Below, piece by piece: positions 36,362 to 43,130 of a stretch of 64,000 nt of DNA. The position numbers and the translations under genes are program-made. The notes under the pieces were generated by a model. The model worked only from the letters and a program-made list of their open reading frames with translations. It was not told where the DNA came from and did no database searches. Origin of the DNA: Cupriavidus respiraculi. Lineage in GTDB: Bacteria > Pseudomonadota > Gammaproteobacteria > Burkholderiales > Burkholderiaceae. Positions within the stretch are counted from its first letter, which is position 1; each line of letters begins with the position of its first letter. The stretch covers positions 620,001 through 684,000 of the forward strand of contig NZ_CAJZAH010000001.1 in NCBI RefSeq assembly GCF_914271545.1, written 5' to 3'.

Positions 36362-36838
36362 CTAGCGCACGGTATAGCCGCGCCCTTCCATGCATGCGGC
36401 GAAGGCGCGGTAGAAACCGTCCTGCGCGCTCTGGGCCTGCGCCTGGGCCGCGGACTCCGCCTCACGGCGGTTCTGACGCGCCCTCGCCCCGCCCGCCATG
36501 GTGCCTGCGGCGGCGCCGATGCCGGCACCGGTGCCCGCGTCGCCGGCGATGCCGCCGATCACCGCGCCACCCACGGCGCCACGGGCGGCGCCCCGCAACC
36601 TCTCGCCCCCGCCGGACCCGCCCGACGGTGGCGGAGCAGCCGCCTGCGACTGGGCGCCACTGGTGCTGTTGTGCGCCCACGTCTGGCATTCGCCTTCGTC
36701 GCGCTGCTGCTGTTGCGGATCCTGTCCCTGCGCGGGATACGCGACGGGCGGGCTTTGCGCCGGCACGCCCAGCGATACCGCCAGCAGCGCCGACGCGACG
36801 CCCGCCCGTGCCGCACTGCTCCTTGTCACGTTCGCCAT
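36362..36838 (-). CDS. Exported glycine-zipper protein
   Basis: The 158-residue product starts at ATG 36838, since longer readings cross the proposed promoter. A signal peptide ends near VPAQ. A Gln/Pro-rich linker with Cys and a Gly/Ala repeat follow: GAVGGAVIGGIAGDAGTGAG, a glycine-zipper helix that can insert in or pack against a membrane. The C-terminal part (DGFYRAFAACMEGRGYTVR) is a motif seen in other exported glycine-zipper proteins. Element E and TAGACT lie just upstream. Confidence 0.8.
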   Translation of the reverse strand: MANVTRSSAARAGVASALLAVSLGVPAQSPPVAYPAQGQDPQQQQRDEGECQTWAHNSTSGAQSQAAAPPPSGGSGGGERLRGAARGAVGGAVIGGIAGDAGTGAGIGAAAGTMAGGARARQNRREAESAAQAQAQSAQDGFYRAFAACMEGRGYTVR

Positions 36839-36870
36839 GCCGTCGCCCCCGTTGCATGCGTCATTCAGAA

Positions 36871-36915
36871 AGTCTATGAGCACGGAGGCGGCGCACAATT
36901 GGACCAAGGTCGCCC
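36871..36915 (-). promoter_or_regulatory. Low-oxygen-locus element E and -10 box, glycine-zipper gene
   Basis: ATTGGACCAAGGTCGCCC (36898-36915, plus strand) has a perfect ATTGGACC half. On the minus strand TAGACT (36871-36876) lies 33 bp away centre to centre. The resulting start point would be near 36864, giving a 26-base leader before the ATG at 36838. Confidence 0.6.
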
Positions 36916-36960
36916 ATGCCGCGATCGGCGCGGGGCGCGCCCCTGCACGGCCGCGTGGCT

Positions 36961-37599
36961 TCAGTCGGCAGCCGGCACGCCGCGCCGCTGCGGATGCATG
37001 CCGACCCGATCCGCCATGCGCACGAGATCGGGAAGCGAGCCGACCTCGAGCTTCTGCATGACGCGCGCGCGGTGCGCCTTGATGGTCTTTTCCACGGTGC
37101 CCAGTTCGCTGGCGACCTGCTTGTTAAGGCGCCCCGTCACCACCCATGCCATCACCTCGCGCTCGCGCGGCGTGAGGCGGCCCACCAGGTCGCGCAAGTG
37201 CTGCAGCTCCTGCCTGCGCGCGTAGGCTTCCAGCGCCGCGCAGCACGCCTTGGCGAGCGCGGGCAACAGCGTGGTCGTGGTAACGGGCTTCTGCAGGAAA
37301 TCGACGGCACCGGCCAGCATGGCCTGTACGACGGCCGGCACATCGGCGTAGCCGGAAAGCATCACGACCGGCACATCGGGGCCGAGGCGGCGCTGCAGTT
37401 CGATGCCGCTCAGGTCGGGCATCCTGACATCCAGCACCAGGCAGGCCGGTCCGGTCTCCTGCGACCACGCCTCCAGGAATGCCCCGGTGGAACTGAACGA
37501 GCGGGTGCGATAACCGTGCGACTGGACCAGTCTGGCCAGGCCGCGCGCCACCGTCTCCTCATCGTCGACGACGTACACGGCCACATCGGGATCGCTCAT
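36961..37599 (-). CDS. FixJ/NarL-type response regulator of the low-oxygen locus
   Basis: The 212-residue protein has a receiver domain (about residues 5-118) with VYVVDDEETVARGLA, phospho-acceptor in CLVLDVRMPDLSG, VVMLSGYAD and DFLQKPV. The LuxR-type output domain has LTPREREVMAWVVTGRLNKQ and VEKTIKAHRARVMQK. The second of two adjacent ATGs (37599) has the better distance to GGAAGGAG; the first (37602) is possible. No kinase gene is adjacent. Its own upstream region carries element F, so it is the obvious candidate for the factor that binds all six elements. Confidence 0.92.
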   Translation of the reverse strand: MSDPDVAVYVVDDEETVARGLARLVQSHGYRTRSFSSTGAFLEAWSQETGPACLVLDVRMPDLSGIELQRRLGPDVPVVMLSGYADVPAVVQAMLAGAVDFLQKPVTTTTLLPALAKACCAALEAYARRQELQHLRDLVGRLTPREREVMAWVVTGRLNKQVASELGTVEKTIKAHRARVMQKLEVGSLPDLVRMADRVGMHPQRRGVPAAD

Positions 37600-37782
37600 C
37601 ATCGTGCTCCTTCCGTGCTGCTGTCGCGGCGCGCCGGGGAAGGAAGAAACCGAATGCATCCGCGACGCCGTCGGGACCGATCCCTGCTGCAAGGGTCCGG
37701 TACCGCAATGCCGCCAGTCGGACCCGCGATCCAGCCGGGGCGAGCCGAGGGGCGCGGACGCTGCCTGCCCCGTCGTTCTCAC

Positions 37783-37880
37783 GTTATAGGATCACCACAA
37801 AAGGGGTGTCAATCCCTTTGTCGCATACAAGTCTCAGCGCGCGGAAGCGGCCGTCCGTATTGGACCAAAGGCCAATACGG
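37783..37880 (-). promoter_or_regulatory. Promoter region of the response regulator with element F
   Basis: The gap 37600-37918 holds this region. Element F is a perfect palindrome with 9-bp arms (37855-37863 and 37872-37880, arms CCGTATTGG and CCAATACGG, core ACCAAAGG). On the minus strand GAGACT (37830-37835) lies 35 bp away and resembles the -10 boxes of the other sites. A second, near-consensus promoter, TTGACA (37807-37812) and TATAAC (37783-37788) with 18 bp between, lies closer to the gene. A loose ACAAA/TTTGT inverted repeat overlaps its -35 box. Confidence 0.65.
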
Positions 37881-37918
37881 ACATGGCATGACATTCGCCC
37901 GCCGGCGGCATGACGCGG

Positions 37919-38902
37919 TCACTCCACCCGGATCTTCGCGGTCTTGACCACCTCGCTGTACTTCTTCAGGTCGGCCTGGATCTGCTTGCCGAACGCCTCG
38001 GAGCTGTTGCCCACGGGCACGATGCCCAGCGTCGCCAGCCGCTCCCGCGTGTCGGGCAGGTTGACCACGGCGTTCAGTTCGCCGGACAGCTTGTCGACGA
38101 TCTCCTTCGGCGTGTTGGCCGGGGCCAGCAGCCCAACCCACGATTCGCTGACCAGGCCCGGTACGCCCGACTCGGCGATCGTCGGCACATCGGGCAGTGC
38201 CGGCACGCGGCTCGCGCCCGATACGGCGATGGCCGTGGCCTTGCCGCCCTTCACATACTGCTGGGCGCCCGCCACCGCCGTGTACAGCAGCGGCAGCGTG
38301 CCGCCGACGAGGTCGCCCATCGCCTGCCCGCCGCCCTTGTATGGCACGTGGACCATGTTCAGCCCCGTGCGCGCCTTGAGCAGTTCGCCAGCCAGATGCG
38401 GCGTGCTGCCGGTGCCCGCGCTGCCGTACGACAGTCCGCCTTCGCGCGATTTGGAGTAGGCCACCAGCTCCTGCAGGTTCTTCGCGGGCACCGACGGGTG
38501 GGCGATCAGGATCAGCGCGGCATCGCCGATCTTGCCGATGGGCACGAAGTCCTTGACGGGATCGAACGGCACCTTGGCGTAGACATGGGGATTGATGACC
38601 ATCGTGCCGTCGAAGCCGAGCACCAGCGTGTAGCCGTCGGGCGCGGCCTGCGCCACCATCGCGGTGCCGATGTTGCCGGAGGCGCCGGGCTTGTTCTCGA
38701 CCACGACCTGCTGGCCCAGCCGCTGCCCTAGCTTGTCGGCAACGACGCGGGCGCTGGTGTCCGACACCCCGCCGGGGGCGAACGGCACGATCAGCCGGAT
38801 GGGCTTGCTGGGATAGGCCTGCGCCATGGCGCTACCCGCGAAGACGGCGTTGCCGGCGAGCGCGAGCGCGCCCAGTGCCTGGACGATGTGGCGGCGTTTC
38901 AT
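37919..38902 (-). CDS. Bug/TctC-family periplasmic solute receptor
   Basis: The 327-residue protein has a signal peptide ending AMAQ and then [41 protein letters not shown] and HVPYKGGGQAM, all family marks. It is the last gene of the operon behind the sigma-54 promoter at 42957-42971, so its ligand is probably the acid degraded by the CoA-transferase and lyase of that operon. GGAGGAG ribosome site. Confidence 0.93.
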   Translation of the reverse strand: MKRRHIVQALGALALAGNAVFAGSAMAQAYPSKPIRLIVPFAPGGVSDTSARVVADKLGQRLGQQVVVENKPGASGNIGTAMVAQAAPDGYTLVLGFDGTMVINPHVYAKVPFDPVKDFVPIGKIGDAALILIAHPSVPAKNLQELVAYSKSREGGLSYGSAGTGSTPHLAGELLKARTGLNMVHVPYKGGGQAMGDLVGGTLPLLYTAVAGAQQYVKGGKATAIAVSGASRVPALPDVPTIAESGVPGLVSESWVGLLAPANTPKEIVDKLSGELNAVVNLPDTRERLATLGIVPVGNSSEAFGKQIQADLKKYSEVVKTAKIRVE

Positions 38903-38965
38903 TGAGTCTCCTCCTGTTCGTTGACAGTCGTTGTTGTGTCGTACCGCGGGTGATGCGAAATCGCT

Positions 38966-39754
38966 TCAGACGACCATGGGCGTCGTGGCGCCGTCCATCG
39001 AGAGGACCGCGCCGGAGATATAGCTCGCGCGCGCCGACGCGAGGAACAGCACGGCGTCGGCGATTTCCTCGGGCGTGGCCAGGCGCCCCAGCGGCACGCG
39101 CGCATTGGCGCGGGCGAGCATCTGCTCGACCGTGACGCCGTTCAGCGCCGCCTCGGCTTCCAGGCCCTGCTGCAGCCGCTCGGTATGCGTGGCCGCCGGG
39201 TTGACGGCGTTCACGCGCACGCCCTGCCCGCCATAGGCATGGGCAAGCCCGGCGGTGGCGAGCATCAGCGCCGCGTTGGCCGCGCCGCCCGGAAGATGCG
39301 TCGGGCTCGCGACCTTGCCGCCCATGCCGACGACATTGACGATAGCGCCGGCGCCCTGCGCCGCCATCCGCTTGATGACGGGGTCGATGACGTTGAGGTA
39401 GCTGAAGTACTTCGCGTCCATCGCCTTGCGCCATGCCTGCGGCGTCAGCTCCGCGGGCGGCGTACGCCGGGCCGCCCCGGCGGAATTGACGAGGATGTCG
39501 ATGCCACCGAGTGCCGCCACCGCGGCCTGCGCCGCGCGCGCGGCATCGTCGGCATCGGTGAGGTCCGCGGCGAATGTCGCGGGCGTGGGGCCCAGCCCTT
39601 GCAGGGCCGTCCGGGCCGCCACCAGGTTCGCCTCGCTGCGCGACACGATGGCCACGAGCGCGCCCTCGCGCAGGAACGCCGCGGCGCAAGCGCGCCCGAT
39701 GCCGCGGCTGCCGCCGGTGACGAGCACCCGCTTGCCCTTCAGTTGCAGATCCAT
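38966..39754 (-). CDS. SDR-fold protein lacking the catalytic triad
   Basis: The 262-residue protein has a good Rossmann start (VLVTGGSRGIGRACAAAF), NSAG at about residue 90-93 and the usual SDR C-terminal part (GAVLSMDGA). The active-site Ser is Gly143 in VNVVGMGGK, and where YxxxK is expected it reads GGAAN, so Tyr is Gly156 and Lys is Asn160. It may bind nucleotide without classical reduction, or use other residues. It lies between two Bug receptors in the sigma-54 operon. GAGGAG ribosome site at 39754. Confidence 0.88.
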   Translation of the reverse strand: MDLQLKGKRVLVTGGSRGIGRACAAAFLREGALVAIVSRSEANLVAARTALQGLGPTPATFAADLTDADDAARAAQAAVAALGGIDILVNSAGAARRTPPAELTPQAWRKAMDAKYFSYLNVIDPVIKRMAAQGAGAIVNVVGMGGKVASPTHLPGGAANAALMLATAGLAHAYGGQGVRVNAVNPAATHTERLQQGLEAEAALNGVTVEQMLARANARVPLGRLATPEEIADAVLFLASARASYISGAVLSMDGATTPMVV

Positions 39755-39776
39755 GCTGCGCTCCTCGTCTTGCAGT

Positions 39777-40745
39777 TCATTCCGGCTGGATGCCGCCACG
39801 CTGCGCCACCTGCGTCCACTTCTGCGTTTCGCCGTTCAGGAAAGCGCGGAACGCATCCGGCGGGGTGAGCACCACCGTCGCGCCCTGGTCCTGCAACTGC
39901 CTGGCCAGCGCGGGATCGGCGGTGACCGTGCGCAGGTCGCGGTGGATCTGCTCGACGACGGCCGTGGACAGGCCCGCCGGCCCGAACAGGCCATACCAGT
40001 TCAGCGACTCCACGCCCTGCAGCCCCGCCTCCCTGAACGTCATGGCATTGGGGAAGATCGCCATCCGCTCGTCGGCGGCCACGCCGATCACCCGCAGGTT
40101 GCCCGCGTTCACGTGCGGCAGCGCGGTGAGCACGCTGGTGAAGCCGGAGGCCACGTGACCGCCGATGATGTCCACCATGATCTGCGCGCCGCCCTTGTAC
40201 GGTACCGGGGTGGTCTTGAGCTTGCCGACCTGCCGCAGCAGTTCGCCGGTCAGGCGGGTCTGGCCTTCCGAATAGCCCACGCCCAGCGGCTCCTTGCGCG
40301 CCGCCTCGACCAGATCGTTCAGCGTCTTGTACGGACTGGCGTTGGCCACCACCAGCACCATCGGCGAGATCGCCAGCCGCGTGATCGGCGTGAAGCCGCG
40401 CGTGGTGTCGTAGGGCAGGCTCTTCATCAACACCGGGTTGATGGCGTGCGAGCCCACCACCATCAGCAGCGTATAGCCATCGGGGGCGGACTTGGCGACA
40501 TGGCTGGAGCCGATCACGCCGTTGGCGCCCGGGCGGTTCTCCACCACGACCGGTTGCCCCCAGCGCTCGGAAAGCTTCTGCGCCACGAGCCGGCTGACGA
40601 TGTCGGTGCCGCCGCCCGGCGCGTACGGCACGATCAGCGTGACCGGCTTGTCGGGCCATTTGGCCAGCGCATGGCCCCACGGCGCCATGGCCATCGCCAG
40701 GGCAAGTCCCATCGCTAGCGCGCGCAGCGTGCGGATCATCGGCAT
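39777..40745 (-). CDS. Bug/TctC-family periplasmic solute receptor
   Basis: The 322-residue protein has a signal peptide ending GHALA, then KWPDKPVTLIVPYAPGGGTD, VENRPGANGVIGS, APDGYTLLM and PVPYKGGAQIM. The ATG at 40745 has GGAGA eight bases upstream; a second ATG two codons on is possible. It is the third gene of the sigma-54 operon, directly after the HMG-CoA-lyase-type gene. Two receptors in one operon suggest related ligands or redundancy. Confidence 0.92.
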   Translation of the reverse strand: MPMIRTLRALAMGLALAMAMAPWGHALAKWPDKPVTLIVPYAPGGGTDIVSRLVAQKLSERWGQPVVVENRPGANGVIGSSHVAKSAPDGYTLLMVVGSHAINPVLMKSLPYDTTRGFTPITRLAISPMVLVVANASPYKTLNDLVEAARKEPLGVGYSEGQTRLTGELLRQVGKLKTTPVPYKGGAQIMVDIIGGHVASGFTSVLTALPHVNAGNLRVIGVAADERMAIFPNAMTFREAGLQGVESLNWYGLFGPAGLSTAVVEQIHRDLRTVTADPALARQLQDQGATVVLTPPDAFRAFLNGETQKWTQVAQRGGIQPE

Positions 40746-40797
40746 CGGTTGTCTCCTGTCTTGTGGTCTTTTGAGGTGCTGGCGTGCGTGGCGGTCG

Positions 40798-41712
40798 CTA
40801 TGCCGCCACGCGCTTGTCTCGCTGGCGCCGCAGCCATGCGCTGGAGCGGCCGCCGAGCGGGCGCCCGAGCAGCGACTCCGCGAACTCGACGGCATCGAGC
40901 AGGCCATCGAGCGAGATGCCGGTGCGCAAGCCGCTGCCTTCGGCCATCAGCACCAGGTCCTCGGTGGCGAGGTTGCCGGCCGCGCCGGGCGCGAACGGGC
41001 AGCCGCCGATACCGCCCACGCTGGCGTCGAAGCGGCGCACGCCCGCCTCCAGCGCGGCCCACGCGTTGGCCGCGCCCAGTCCGCGCGTGTCGTGCAGATG
41101 GACCGCCAGCGCGGCGATATCCATTTCCTCGCGCAGCGCCGCGAAGCGCGCCTTGACGGCTGCCGGCGACGCCGCGCCGATCGTGTCCGCGATCACGATC
41201 TCCTCCGCGCCGGCATCGCGCATGCGGCGTGCGAGTCGGACGACCGTGGCCAGCGGCACCTCGCCCTCGAACGGACAGGTGAAGGCCACGGCGACGTAGG
41301 CGCGCGTGCGCAGGCCGAGCCGGCGTGCCTGCGCCACGGTCTCCTCGCTCACCGTGGTGGCCTGGTCCAGGCCCATGTTGATGTTGCGCTGGTTCATGGT
41401 CTCGGTGGCTGACAGCACCACCGCGATCTCGCGCGAGCCGGCGGCGTGGGCCCGCTCCAGCCCCTTCAGATTGGGCACGAGCGTGGACATGCGCAGCGCC
41501 GGCAGCGCGGCGTTGACGCCGGCCACGACCTCGGCGGCATCCGCCATCTGCGGTACGGCCTTCGGCGACACGAAGCTGGTCGCCTCGACGCTGCGCACGC
41601 CGGCCGCGGCCAGCCGGCGGATCAGTTCGAGCTTGTCCGCCGTGCGGATCGCCACGGCCTGGTTCTGCAACCCGTCGCGCGGGGCGACATCGGTGATCGC
41701 GATGGTGTCCAT
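40798..41712 (-). CDS. Hydroxymethylglutaryl-CoA lyase family enzyme
   Basis: The 304-residue TIM-barrel enzyme of the HMGL-like family has ITDVAPRDGLQNQ with the metal Asp and catalytic Arg near the start, HLHDTRGLGAANAWAALEAG with the metal His pair, and GGIGGCPFAPGAAGNLATED with the active-site Cys. It cleaves 3-hydroxy-3-methylglutaryl-CoA or a similar 3-hydroxy acyl-CoA to a keto acid and acetyl-CoA. The gene follows the CoA-transferase by 11 bp. GGGAGG ribosome site. Pairing with a type III CoA-transferase argues for catabolism of a free hydroxy-diacid. Confidence 0.93.
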   Translation of the reverse strand: MDTIAITDVAPRDGLQNQAVAIRTADKLELIRRLAAAGVRSVEATSFVSPKAVPQMADAAEVVAGVNAALPALRMSTLVPNLKGLERAHAAGSREIAVVLSATETMNQRNINMGLDQATTVSEETVAQARRLGLRTRAYVAVAFTCPFEGEVPLATVVRLARRMRDAGAEEIVIADTIGAASPAAVKARFAALREEMDIAALAVHLHDTRGLGAANAWAALEAGVRRFDASVGGIGGCPFAPGAAGNLATEDLVLMAEGSGLRTGISLDGLLDAVEFAESLLGRPLGGRSSAWLRRQRDKRVAA

Positions 41713-41723
41713 GCCGTCCTCCC

Positions 41724-42923
41724 TCACGCCACCGCGCCCGCGGCGCGCAGCGCTTCGAGCCGGGCGGCGTCGTAGCCGAGCCAGTCGCGCAGCACCGCCT
41801 CGGTGTGTTCGCCGACCGTCGGCGGCGGCGTGTACCCCGACGTGCCCGTCTCGGACAGCTTCACGGGGTTGCCCGGCATGCGGACGGTTTCGCCGGTGCG
41901 CAGCGGCACCTCCACCACCATCTCGCGCGCCAGCACCTGCGGTTCCTGCAGCGCGTGGGCAAAGTCGTTCACGGGGCCGCACGGAATGCGCGCCTGGCGC
42001 AGCCGGTCCAGCCAGTAGGCCGACGACTCGCGGCGCAGTTCGTCGCCGATGATGGCGTCGATGCGCGCCTTGTCGGCATAGCGCCCGGGCTGGCGCAGGT
42101 ATTCGGGGCGGCGCAGTTCGGGATGATCCAGCACGCTGAGGAAGCGCTCGAAGAAGGCGTCGCCGATGCAGGCGATGATGATGTGGCCGTCGCGCGTGGG
42201 GTAGGTGTTGTACGGCACGTGCACGAAGTGGCTGTTGCCGATGCGCTCGGGAACGATGCCCGACATCAGGTGCATCGTCGCCATGTAGTTCAGCAGCGAG
42301 ATCTGCGCGTCCAGCATCGAGATATCGACGTGCTGGCCGCGCCCGGTCTGCTCGCGCGCGGCCAGGGCCGCCAGCACGCCGATCGCGCCGAACAGCCCGC
42401 CGCCGAGGTCGCCGACCGGAATGCCGCTGCGCACCGGCGGGCCGTCGCTCATGCCGGTGATCGACATGCCGCCGCCCATCGCCTGCACCACCTGGTCGAA
42501 CGCCGGCTGCTGGCGGTCCGGGCCGGTCTGGCCGAAGCCGGTCACCGAGCAGGTGATGATGCGCGGATTGACCTGCGACAGGGCCGCGTAGTCGATGCCC
42601 AGCCGTTCGGTCACCCCGGCGCTGAAGTTGTCGAACACCACGTCGGCCTTGCGCACGAGGTCCAGGAACACCGCGCGTCCCGCCTCGCTCTTCAGGTCGA
42701 CGCAGACGCTTTGCTTGTTGCGGTTCAGCGTGAGGAAATAGGCGCCCATGCCGTCGCGGGAGTATTCCTCGCTCTCCGCCAGCAGCCGCCGCGTGCCCTC
42801 ACCCGTCCCGGGCGGCTCGACCTTGATCGTGCGCGCCCCCAGGTCGGCCAGCAGCATGGTGCCGTAGGGGCCCGACAGCATATGGGTCAAATCCAGCACG
42901 GTGATGTGTCCGAGCGCCTGCAT
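41724..42923 (-). CDS. CaiB/BaiF family (type III) CoA-transferase
   Basis: The 399-residue protein starts at 42923 behind GGAGGAAGG. Family marks are LDLTHMLSGPYGTMLLADLG, VDLKSEAGR, VFDNFSAGVTERLGI, SVTGFGQTGPD and GIPVGDLGGGLFGA, where the Asp of VGDLGG is the catalytic residue in known members. It moves CoA from a donor (often succinyl-CoA) to a carboxylic acid. It is first in the five-gene operon behind the sigma-54 promoter, and the next gene is an HMG-CoA-lyase-type enzyme. Confidence 0.94.
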   Translation of the reverse strand: MQALGHITVLDLTHMLSGPYGTMLLADLGARTIKVEPPGTGEGTRRLLAESEEYSRDGMGAYFLTLNRNKQSVCVDLKSEAGRAVFLDLVRKADVVFDNFSAGVTERLGIDYAALSQVNPRIITCSVTGFGQTGPDRQQPAFDQVVQAMGGGMSITGMSDGPPVRSGIPVGDLGGGLFGAIGVLAALAAREQTGRGQHVDISMLDAQISLLNYMATMHLMSGIVPERIGNSHFVHVPYNTYPTRDGHIIIACIGDAFFERFLSVLDHPELRRPEYLRQPGRYADKARIDAIIGDELRRESSAYWLDRLRQARIPCGPVNDFAHALQEPQVLAREMVVEVPLRTGETVRMPGNPVKLSETGTSGYTPPPTVGEHTEAVLRDWLGYDAARLEALRAAGAVA

Positions 42924-42956
42924 GCCTTCCTCCTTCAGTGTCATGGCCTTGCAGGC

Positions 42957-43050
42957 GCAAGTGCCATGCCACACGAGCGGTGCGCGGCAAGTCCTTGATT
43001 TGGCTCGAATCGTCATCCGGCTTGGCGTTCGTCGGTGTTTCATGAAACAC
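42957..43050 (-). promoter_or_regulatory. Sigma-54 promoter and upstream activator palindrome
   Basis: On the minus strand TGGCATGGCACTTGC (42957-42971) matches the -24/-12 consensus of sigma-54 promoters, with GG and GC in the invariant places and correct spacing. The start point would be near 42946, with a leader of about 23 bases before the CoA-transferase ATG. GTGTTTCATGAAACAC (43035-43050) is a perfect 16-bp palindrome centred about 97 bp upstream, where enhancer-binding activators sit. A half-site (TGAAAC) recurs at about 43064-43071. The divergent gene encodes such an activator. Confidence 0.75.
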
Positions 43051-43130
43051 TGCGCGAAACATCGATGAAACGGGCCGCCGCCCGCCGCCGCAAACGCGGC
43101 ACGCGCAGGACGGCCCGGCAAGGAGACACC

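Noticed and set aside
36839-36907. Upstream start of the glycine-zipper gene at 36907
   Set aside because: It would place the start inside element E and upstream of the -10 box; ATG 36838 begins a proper signal peptide.
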